Source: Mytilus californianus (lineage: Eukaryota; Mollusca; Bivalvia; Mytilida; Mytilidae). Taken from it: a stretch of DNA of 64,000 nucleotides. Both the position numbers and the translations under genes were made by a program. The stretch covers positions 139,797,635 to 139,861,634 of the forward strand of contig NW_026262668.1 of the NCBI RefSeq assembly GCF_021869535.1, written 5' to 3'. The notes below the pieces were generated by a model that searched no databases, was not told the DNA's origin, and saw only the letters and a program-made list of their open reading frames with translations. Below are positions 51,701 to 63,700 of the stretch, in pieces (positions within the stretch are counted from its first letter, which is position 1; each line of letters opens with the position of its first letter).

Positions 51701-54700
51701 TGGAGTAAATCTATGTGTGATAAAAATACCTCAGTAAGTCATCCGTTTATAAAAATCTATGTGTGATAAAAATACCTCAGTAAGTCATCCTTTATAAAAA
51801 TCTATGTGTGATAAAAATACCTCAGTAAGTCATCCGTTTATAAAAATCTATGTGTGATAAAAATACCTCAGTAAGTCATCCGTTTATAAAAATCTATGTG
51901 TGATAAAAATACCTCAGTAAGTCATCCTTTATAAAAATCTATGTGTGATAAAAATACCTCAGTAAGTCATCCGTTTATAAAAATCTATGTGTGATAAAAA
52001 TACCTCAGTAAGTCATCCGTTTATAAAAATCTATGTGTGATAAAAATACCTCAGTAAGTCATCCTTTATAAAAATCTATGTGTGATAAAAATACCTCAGT
52101 AAGTCATCCGTTTATAAAAATCTATCTGTGATAAAAATACCTCAGTAAGTCATCCATTTATAAAAATCTATGTGTGATAAAAATACCTCAGTAAGTCATC
52201 CGTTTATAAAAATCTATGTGTGATAAAAATACCTCAGTAAGTCATCCGTTTATAAAAATCTATGTGTGATAAAAATACCTCAATAAGTCATCTGTATATA
52301 AAAATCTATGTGTGATAAAAATACCTCAGTAAGTCATCCGTTTATAAAAATCTATGTGATAAAAAATACCTCAGTAAGTCATCCGTTTATAAAAATCTAT
52401 GTGTGATAAAAATACCTCAGTAAGTCATCCGTTTATAAAAATCTATGTGTGATAAAAATACCTCAGTAAGTCATCCCTTTATAAAAATCTATGTGTGATA
52501 AAAATACCTCAGTAAGTCATCTGTATATAAAAATCTATGTGATAAAAAATACCTCAGTAAGTCATCCATTTATAAAAATCTATGTGTGATAAAAATACCT
52601 CAGTAAGTCATCCATTTATAAAAATCTATGTGTGATAAAAATACCTCAGTAAGTCATCCCTTTATAAAAATCTATGTGTGATAAAAATACCTCAGTAAGT
52701 CATCTGTATATAAAAATCTATGTGTGATAAAAATACCTCAGTAAGTCATCCATTTATAAAAATCTATGTGTGATAAAAATACCTCAGTAAGTCATCCGTT
52801 TATAAAAATCTATGTGTGATAAAATTACCTCAGTAAGTCATCCGTTTATAAAAATCTATGTGTGATAAAAATACCTCAGTAAGTCATCCTTTATAAAAAT
52901 CTAAGTGTGATAAAAATACCTCAGTAAGTCATCCGTTTATAGAAATCTTATAGCTATAGAGAGAACACATACTTTTTAATGGAGTTAATCTATGTGTGAT
53001 AAAAATACCTCAGTAAGTCATCCGTTTATGAAAATCTATGTGTGATAAAAATACCTCAGTAAGTCATCTGTATATAGAAATGTTATAGCTACAGAGAGAA
53101 CACATGCTTTTTTATGGAGTTTATTTATGTGTGATAAAAATACCTCAGAAAGTCATCCGTTTATAGAAATCTTATAGCTACAGAGAGAACACATGCTTTT
53201 TAATGGAGTTAATCTATGTGTGATAAAAATACCTCAGTAAGTCATCTGTGTATAAAAATCTATGTGTGATAAAAATACCTCAGTAAGTCATCCGTTTATA
53301 GAAATCTATGTGTGATAAAAATACCTCGGTAAGTCATCTGTTTACAAAAATCTATGTGTGATAAAAATACCTCAGTAAGTCATCCGTTTATAGAAATCTT
53401 ATAGCTATAGAGAGAACACATTCTTTTTAATGGAGTTAATCTATGTGTGATAAAAATACCTCAGTAAGTCATCCGTTTATAGAAATCTTATAGCTACAGA
53501 GAGAACACATGCTTTTAAATGGAGTTAATCTATGTGTGATAAAAATACCTCAGTAAGTCATCCGTTTATAGAAATCTTATAGCTACAGAGAGAACACATG
53601 CTTTTAAATGGAGTTAATCTATGTGTGATAAAAATACCTCAGAAAGTCATCTGTATATAGAAATCAATGTTGTTAAAATACATCAGTTAGTCATTCATAT
53701 CCACTGGAGACCAAATGAAGTGGAAGTAAACAACTATAGGTCACCTGTATATCTAAACCAATTACAACTAATAATGTAACATATTAAAAGTTCCAAATTC
53801 CGAATGATTAAATGATCACACTTTTTCCTTGATTTCAAGTCAGGAGTCTGTGTGTTTAATGTATACATGTAGCAAGCAACACATGTCTTCTTGTCTGTGT
53901 GTTTAATGTATACACGTAGCAAGCAACAAATGTCTTCTTGTGTGTGTGTTCAATGTATACATGTAGCAAGCAACAAATGTCTTCTTGTCTGTGTGTTCAG
54001 TGTATACATGTAGCAAGCAACAAATGTCTTCTTGTCTGTGTGTTCAGTGTATACATGTAGCAAACAACAAATGTCTTGTCTGTGTGTTCAATGTATACAT
54101 GTAGCAAGCAACAAATGTCTTCATGTCTGTGTGTTCAATGTATACATGTAGCAAGCAACAAATGTCTTCTTGTCTGTGTGTTCAATGTATACATGTAGCA
54201 AGCAACACATGTCTTCTTGTCTGTGTGTTCAATGTATAGGTACATGTAGCAAGCAACAAATGTCTTCTTGTCTGTGTGTTCAATGTATAGGTACATGTAG
54301 CAAGCAACAAATGTCTTCTTGTCAGTGTGTTCAATGTATACATGTAGCAAGCAACAAATGTCTTCTTGTCTGTGTGTTCAATGTATACATGTAGCAAGCA
54401 ACAAATGTCTTCTTGTCTGTGTGTTCAATGTATACATGTAGCAAGCAACAAATGTCTTCTTGTCTGTGTGTTCAATGTATACATGTAGCAAGCAACAAAT
54501 GTCTTCTTGTCTGTGTGTTCAATATATACATGTAGCAAGCAACACATGTCTTCTTGTCTGTGTGTTCAATGTATACATGTAGCAAGCAACAAATGTCTTC
54601 TTGTCTGTGTGTTCAATGTACAGGTACATGTAGCAAGCAACAAATGTCTTCTTGTCTGTGTGTTCAATGTACAGGTACATGTAGCAAGCAACAAATGTCT

Positions 54701-57700
54701 TCTTGTCTGTGTGTTCAATGTATACATGTAGCAAGCAACAAATGTATTCTTGTCTATGTGGTCAATGTATACATGTACCATTAAAATGTTTAAACCCGCT
54801 GCAATTGTTTGCACCTGTCCTAAATCAGGAATCTGATGTTCAGTAGTTGTCGTTTGTTGATGTGGTTCATAAGTGTTTCTCGTTTCTGGTTTTTTATATA
54901 GATTAGACCGTTGGTTTTCCCGTTTGAATGGTTTTACACTAGTAATTTTTGGGGCCCTTTATAGCTTGCTGTTAGGTGTGAGCCAATGCTCCGTGTTGAA
55001 GACCATACTTTGACCTATAATGGTTTACTTTTATAAATTTTGACTTGGATGGAGAGTTGTCTCATTGGCACTCATACCACATCTTCTTATATCTATGTAG
55101 CAAGCAACAAATGTCTTCTTTAAAAAAAATTCTTCGCAATTAGAGAAAATAATGTTTTCTTTAAAAAGATTCTTTTACAATTACATGATCTTAATCAAGT
55201 TCTTCTGTTTTCTGAAGATTTCTTTATTTTCATGTACAGGCAAAATTAACTTGGTTGTTTATTGTGGTATTCCTTTTTACCACTATTCCCCTTTATAGTG
55301 TATTTGGTGGTATTCCTTTTTGTCGAGCCTGCGACTAAGACATAGCAATCCTACATTCAGTCGGCGTCGTCGGCAGCGTCCACAAATATTCACTCTGTGG
55401 TTAAAGTTTTTGAAATTTTAATAACTTTCTTAAACTATCCTGGATTTCTACCAAACTTAGACAGAAGCTTGTTTATGATCTTAAATTAGTATCCAGAAGT
55501 AAATTTTGTAAAAAAAAAAATCCTGTTTATCCGTATTTCACTTATAAATGGACTTAGTTTTTCTGACAGTGAACATTACATTCACTCTGTGGTTAAAGTT
55601 TTAAAAATTTTAATAACTTTCTTAAACTATCCTGGATTTCTACCAAACTTGGACAGAAGCTTGTTTATGATCATAAGATAGTATCCAGAAGTAAATTTTG
55701 TAAAAAAAAGAATCCTGTTTTTCCATATATTACTTATAAATGGACTTAGTTTTTCTTCCAGTAAACTTTACATACAGTCTGCAGTTAAAAGATTTTAAAC
55801 ATTTATTAGATTCATAAACCATCCTGTATTTTTACCAAACTTGGACAGAAGCTTTTTACAATCAAAAGATAGTATCTGAAGGAAAATTTTTAATAATTTT
55901 TTCCCCATTTTTGTTGAGCCTGCGACTAACCACAAGAGTAGGCGAGACACTGGGTTCAGCAGAACCCTTACAAATTTTTACCATTATTCCCCTTTATGGT
56001 GTATTTGGTGGTATTTCTTTTAACAATATCCCTCTTCATGGTGTATTTGGTGGTATTTCTTTTAACAATATCCCTCTTCATGGTGTATTTGGTGGTATTT
56101 CTTTTAACAATATCCCTCTTCATGGTGTATTTGGTGGTATTTCTTTTAACATTATCCCTCTTCATGGTGTATTTGGTGGTATTTCTTTTAACAATATCCC
56201 TCTTCATGGTGTATTTGGTGGTATTTCTTTTAACAATATCCCTCTTCATGGTGTATTTGGTGGTATTTCTTTTAACAATATCCCTCTTCATGGTGTATTT
56301 GGTGGTATTTCTTTTAACAATATCCCTCTTCATGGTGTATTTGGTGGTATTTCTTTTAACAATATCCCTCTTCATGGTGTATTTGGTGGTATTTCTTTTA
56401 ACAATATCCCTCTTCATGGTGTATTTGGTGGTATTTCTTTTAACATTATCCCTCTTCATGGTGTATTTGGTGGTATTTCTTTTAACAATATCCCTCTTCA
56501 TGGTGTATTTGGTGGTATTTCTTTTAACATTATCCCTCTTCATGGTGTATTTGGTGGTATTTCTTTTAACAATATCCCTCTTCATGGTGTATTTGGTGGT
56601 ATTTCTTTTAACATTATCCCTCTTCATGGTGTATTTGGTGGTATTTCTTTTAACAATATCCCTCTTCATGGTGTATTTGGTGGTATTTCTTTTAACATTA
56701 TCCCTCTTCATGGTGTATTTGGTGGTATTTCTTTTAACAATATCCCTCTTCATGGTGTATTTGGTGGTATTTCTTTTAACAATATCCCTCTTCATGGTAT
56801 ATTTGATGTATTGTTTCCAAATTATTACCCATAATCCATTAGATTCTGTTACAGTGTATTTAAGGATGTACACCTCTGAGGAGCCAAAAATTTCTAGAAT
56901 TAAACTTTTTTTCTTAACCTAATTTTTGGGTTTATATGACTGTAAAAAAATAATTGGTGAAGAAAAAATCATATGGTGGTGCTCTTCTTTTTTTTTGCTA
57001 CGGCCTTTTGAAAGTACCCAATTCTGATGGTTTTCCCATTTTTATACGCCCGTCAAATTTTTGACGGGACGTATTATGGTATACAAATGTCCGGCGTCCG
57101 TCCGTCTGTCTGTCTGTCTGGCGTAAACATGTCGCACCATAACTTGAGAATGACTTATCCAAATTTCATGAAACTTAACATAGTTGTTTCTTATGATGGT
57201 CAAACGATCTGTATACTTTTTGGTGAAAATAAGATTAAAACTTTTTGAGTTACGGGACTTAGTAGCTAAAACAGGTGTGTGTTTTTTTTCACATGTCGCG
57301 CCGTATCTCAAAAACAATTTATGATTATTGCTTAAAACTTTACACACTTCTTAGTTATATTAATCTTAAGATCTGTATACTTTTTGGTGATGATTCAAAA
57401 TTTTATTTTAGAGATATTGAGTATTTTGTTAAAAAAGGGGGAGGGGTTTTCACATGTTGCGCCGTATCTCAAAAACTGTTTATGATTATTGCTTAAAACT
57501 TTACACACTTCTTAGTTATATTAACCTTAAGATCTGTATACTTTTTGGTGATGATTCAAAATTTTATTTTAGAGATATTGAGTATTTTGTAAAAAAAGGG
57601 GGAGGGGTTTTTCACATGTCGCGCCGTATCTCAAAAACGATTTATGATTATTGCTTAAAATTTTACACACTTCTTAGTTATATTAATCTAAAGATCTGTA

Positions 57701-60700
57701 TACTTTTTGGTTTTGATTCAAAATTTCATTTTTGAGATATTGATTTTTTTTTTTAAAAGGGGGGGTTTTCACATGTCGCGCCGTATCTCAAAAACGATTT
57801 ATGATTTTTGCTTAAAATTTTACACACTTCTTAGTTATATTAATCTAAAGATCTGTATACTTTTTGGTTTTGATTCAAAATTTTATTTTAGAGATATTGA
57901 TTTTTTTTTTTTTTAAAAAGGGGGGTTTTCGCATGTCACGCCGTATGTCAGAAACTATTTATGCTTATTGCATAAAAATTCACACACAAGACGACGGGCG
58001 TATCATGCGCTCATGGCACAGCTGTTTATTCATCAATTTTTACCCATTTGTGGGCTATTATCGTGAAAAAAATTACAGTTTCACAATCAAACTTTTTTTC
58101 ATACTTTCAATAAAGATGAAGTGGACCAATCTGAATAAATTTAACTTAAAAAAACTATAGGTAGGTGTTAATATAAGAAAGTTATATAAAATTTTGTTGC
58201 TTTTTCGTGTCAAATTTACCATGCTGTCAATTTTGTAAATTTGGGATTTTTTCTCTTTTTTTAAGAACAAAAAGCATATTATTTCAACTTCTTTGTTATA
58301 AATGATTGAAAAAATACATATGTAAGAAATTTGAAAAGAAAAAATTGATATGGGATGTACATGTTTCTGGTAAACTCATTTCTTGTACCCTCACCCATTT
58401 TCTCAACATTTTGGCTAATGAGACTGACTTGATTGGTAATAAAATTTGAAAACTTTATTACTCAAAAACTACTTATTGTAAATACACAATTTTTTCACAG
58501 AGTTAAGTTTGATTATAATATTTTTTAAATTCATTGATATTTTCCACTTGTATCACATGTTTTGGAAATAATTCCAGAACGAGATTTCAACAAGACTGAA
58601 ACGTCAGAAGAATAATCATTAAGTTGTTCTGTTGTTTCAGGTACAGACATGATATTATAGATTGGATATTTTAAATAAAACTAATATGTAGTCTTGTTCA
58701 CATAAAGTCATTTTTACAGTGATTTTTTCAACTATTTGAAACATATTATCACATCCACTTGAGTTGTCCTTCTTGCATCGTGTTTGGGGCCTCGGTGGCC
58801 GAGTGGTCTAAGTAGTTACTACTGTAATCACTAGCCAGTCAACACTGATGTTGTGAGTTCAAACCCAGCTCGTGCAGGTGCACTCGACTCCAATCTTAAT
58901 TGACTAGGATTGTCAGTTTTCCTATCGAAGGTCTGTTGTTTTCTCGGGGCACTCCGGCTTCCTCCACCAATGAAAACTGGCCGCCACAAAATAGCCCAAA
59001 AGCGATGCTTAAAAGTGGCGTTAAAAAACACCAAAAAAAAAAAATCTTGCATCGTGTTAATAAATCACTTGTATAATCCATCAATAGTTGATTATCTCCC
59101 TTTTAACAACCATCATCATTCTTTTTACTGGGAGCTTTACATTCAACATTTAACATATAGGTTTTGAACACTACTTGATACTTTTAATCATTTGCTGAAA
59201 AATATCATATTAGACAACATGATTTAAAGAACCTGTTGGAAAATTAACTTCTGCTGTTGAGCATGTAGAGTAGTATTGATAATTGGTAAAATAAAACTCA
59301 CAAATGCACAAATTGTATTATAGTTTTGTTTTGTTATCTTTTTCCAGGTACAGACAAAATATAATTTATACCTTAAAGCATCAAATAAACATAATATATT
59401 GATGAGTGAAGCACAGGAAGTCAAAGGTAAGATAAACTCATACTTTGGTGTTAGATTTGATGGCTGAGTGTAGAATTAGAATAAAAAGTTATTTCATTTT
59501 AAAATCACGCATTTCAAATAAAAAAAATGTTACACCTATTATAACCTGGATGCTATCATGGGCAAAATTTGAAGATGTTTATTGATGAAATTCATTTCAG
59601 GCATCTGCAGAATATTGTAGGCACATCAGTCAGGGAATTGATGACATCAAATTTTTACTTTCTCCAATAATGATTGCCATTAAAAATGACAAATAAATCT
59701 TAGAATTTACATATGTATTTTTTGTATGATTGTGTTTTTATGATTTACATTTTTTGACTAAAATGAAACTACCGGGTAAATGTTCTCTTGGTTACCTTGT
59801 CTATCCTATTATTTTTTCTTATTGTACAGAATAATTTAGTAATTTTTGTCTTCCATGTGATCTATGTCTTCACAGACATAGGTGTTACTCATCAACCTTA
59901 TAGATGATATGTTAACATTTAAGTTATCTGATTAGATCCAGTACATAATAAGTACTTACAACATTATATTTAGAAAACATTGTATGCATAATGGAACTTT
60001 CTATTCCTGTTTTACCAGATATTGATGTCAAGTCTCTGTGTAATTGTTTTCTTGTTTTAGGTTGTGATCGACATTTACTAGGGTTATACCTGTTAGCAAG
60101 AGAACAAGGATTGTCTGTTCCACAAATATTCACTGATCCTGCTTTTTCTAAAAGGTATTATCTTTTGTAAAACTTACATCTAAATGACCACATTTACATC
60201 TGCTATGTAGATAAGGTCCACATTTCAAAATTGTCAGTCTGTATTTTTATATTTTTACAATGAATGTTACTTTGATAACATCTATAAAATGCTCCAGCAA
60301 TGTTTTGGTGTAAGGAGTATCTTAAGTTTTGACAACAAAACATAGAGACATGATTGCAAAATATTTAATATACCTGGATTCTATTGATGCAGTTTTACCT
60401 TCTTTCATTTGTTTCATGACATGAGGTCAATCCATAAACACAACAGATGACTCAAACTTTGATTATAAGTAATATATTCTATGTTGATTTATTAATTGGT
60501 ACTTTAATATGTAAATGCACATAACATCTTTGATACATGACTTGTCAAAGGACATGTATGTCATTCAATCTTAGATGGACTTGTCAATGGACATGTATGT
60601 CATCCAATCTCAGATGGGCTTGTCAAAGGACATGTATGTCATCCAATCTCAGATGGGCTCGTCAAAGGACATGTATGTCATTCAATCTTAGATGGGCTCG

Positions 60701-63700
60701 TCAAAGGACATGTATGTCATCCAATCTTAGATAGACTTGTCAAAGGACATGTATGTCATTCAATCTTAGATGAGCTTGTAAAAGGACATGTATGTCATCC
60801 AATCTTAGATGGGCTCGTCAAAGGACATGTATGTCATCCAATCTTAGATGGGCTTGTCAGAGGACATGTATGTCATCCAATCTCAGATGGGCTTGTCAAA
60901 GGACATATATGTCATCCAATCTTAGATTGGCTCGTCAAAGGACATGTACCGGTGTGTCATCCAATCCTAGATTGGCTGATCAAAGGACAACTATATCATA
61001 CAATCTTAGATGGGCTTGTAAAAGAACATGTATGTCATGTAATGTTAGATTTACTTGTTAAAGGACATGTATGTCATCCAATCTCAAATGGACTTGTCAA
61101 AGGATATCTATGTCACCAAAGCTCAGTTTGACTTGAATATCAAAGGACATGTATGTCATCCAATCTCAGATGGGCTTGTCAAGGGACATGTATGCAAAAT
61201 TTCAGATTGTCTTGTTAAGGAATTTGTATGTCACCAAATCCCAGATTGACTTGTCAAAGGAACTGTATGTCACCAAATATCAGATCGTCTTGTCAATGGA
61301 CATGTATGTCACCAAATATCAGATCGTCTTGTCAATGGACATGTATGTCACCAAATATCAGATCGTCTTGTCAATGGACATGTATGTCACCAAATATCAG
61401 ATCGTCTTGTCAATGGACGTCTTGTCAATGGACATGTATGTCACCAAATATCAGATTGTCTTGTCAATGGACATGTATGTCACCAAATATCAGATTGTCT
61501 TGTCAATGGACATGTTTGGCATTAAATATCAGATTTACTTGTCAGTGGACATTTATGTTACTAAATATTAGATCAACTTGTGGAAGGATATGATTTGCTA
61601 CAACCCAACTATAGAAAGAAAGCTTTAAATCATCCTAATTGTCAATGTTTTGAAGAAAGTCTTTATCATGGACAAACATTTATGAAGTGTTGACATTTTG
61701 TTAAACTTTAAAATGATGTACTATTGGCAAATGATTTGAATAGTTGACCAGAGTACATCAGAAAACCCACCAAATCAGATTGAATATATACTGCAATACA
61801 TGTTAAAAATACCAAATATGGAACCAAGATTGAAAAGTCTCAAAACTTATGCTTGATTGATTTTTATACGACCGCAAAAAAATTTTTGTGGTCGTATATT
61901 GGTATGACATTGGCGTCATCGTCGTCGTCCGAAGACACATTAGTTTTCGCACTCTAACTTTAGTTTAAGTGAATGGATCTCAATGAAATTTTACCATAAG
62001 GTTCAATACCACAAAAGGAAGGTGGGGATTGATTTTGGGGGTTATGGTACCAACAGTTAAGGAATTAGGGGCCAAAAATAAGCATTTTTGTAACTTCCAG
62101 ACATAACTTTTGTGTAAGTGTATGGATCTCTCTGACATTGTATCACAAGGTTCCATATCACAAAGGGAATGCCGGGATTGATTTTGGGGGTAATTGCCTC
62201 CAAATTTTAGGAATTAGGGGCCAAAAAGGGGCAAAAAACAAGCATGTTTCTAGTTTCATGACAATAACTTGTGTGTAAGTGTATGGATCTTTATGAAATT
62301 GTACTACAAGGTTCCATATCACAAAGGAAGCTGGAATTGAGTTTTGGGGTAATTGCCCAAAAAGTTTAGGAATAAGGGGCCAAAAGGGGCCAAAAATAAG
62401 CATTTTTCTAGTTTCCAGACAATAACTTGTGTTCAAGTGTATGGATCTCTCTGAAATTGTACTGCAAGGTACCATACCACAAAGGGAAGGCTGGGATTGA
62501 GTTTGGGTGTGATGAATCATAAGGGGGTTCAAAAAATTTGGGGGGGGGGGATTTTTTTTTCCTTTTTTTTCTTTAAAATTTTCCATTTTAAATTGGTTAT
62601 TTCTGATTTCTGATTTATATATAAAAGCAAATAATAATGATATGGTTTGAATAGGTAAATTAAATTTTTTTAAGTTCTTTCATTCTGTGTCAGAAACCTA
62701 TGGTGTGTCAAATATTTAATTACAATCCAAATTCAGTGCTGTGTCAAGCTTGAATGTTGTGTCCATACTTGCCCCAACTGTTCAGGGTTCGATTTCTGCG
62801 GTCATATCAAGCTGCGCCCCAGCGGAGCATTTTATTGAATGTTGGAGTTCTTATTTGTTAAGTTACTGACTCCCTTTAGAATTATACTGTTAAAATGGAA
62901 TAATAGAGTTTTTTGTAAACCTTGGTAGGACAGCTAACTAAATTTTTTTGAATTTCATAATAAATGTAGATTTAAAACTCACCATAGCTTTGACACAGTC
63001 CTACATTTTTGTGTGTCCTCACATATTTTGTTTATTTTTAGTGGTGGTGGTAGTACTTTGCTTTGTCTACAAGTTTTGTAGGATATACAACAGTTTATGA
63101 TGGAGTGGCTCTAATGCCTACATCTGTGTGTGTCCTCACTTATTTTGTTTATTTCTAGTGGTGGTGATGGTAACTTTGCCTTGTCTATAAGCTTTGTAGG
63201 ATATACAACAGTTTATAAGGGAGTGGCTCTAATGCCTACATCTGTGTGTGTCCTCACTTATTTTGTTTATTTCTAGTGGTGGTGATGGTAACTTTGCCTT
63301 GTCTATAAGCTTTGTAGGATATACAACAGTTCATAATGGAGTGGCTCTGATGCCTACATCTGTGTGTGTCCTCACTTATTTTGTTTATTTTCAGTGGTGG
63401 TGGTGGTAACTTTGCCTTGTCTACAAGTTTTGTAGGATATACAACAGTTTATGGTGGAGTGGCTCTAATGCCTACATCTGTGTGTGTCCTCACTTATTTT
63501 GTTTATTTTCAGTGGTGGTGGTGATAACTTTGCCTTGTCTACAAGTTTTGTAGGATATACAACAGTTTATGTTGGAGTGGCTCTAATGCCTACATTTGTG
63601 TGTGTCCTCACTTATTTTATTTATTTTCAGTGGTGGTGGTGGTAACTTTGCCTTGTCTACAAGTTTTGTAGGATATACAACAGTTTATGGTGGAGTAGCT

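Noticed and set aside
54135..54814. Cysteine-rich frames (CSKQQMSSCLCVQC) on either strand
   Set aside because: Products of the 47-bp array. Apparent cysteine motifs repeat because the DNA repeats.
55911..56922. Open frames of 301-308 codons on both strands
   Set aside because: They are consequences of a 42-bp (14-codon) tandem unit without stops. Both strands are equally open and there is no unique domain.
58629..58648. Alternative acceptor for CROT exon 12 (TTTCAGGTACAGACA)
   Set aside because: The following sequence hits a stop within a few codons and does not match the exon beyond the first bases.
58785..58880. Genuine tRNA gene suggested by A and B boxes
   Set aside because: No complete cloverleaf; the sequence continues into a SINE body with target-site duplication, and related copies exist elsewhere in the window.
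60537..61593. Frames repeating QRTCMSSNLRW or MYVTKYQIVLS
   Set aside because: Readings of the ~40-45-bp array in CROT intron 13.
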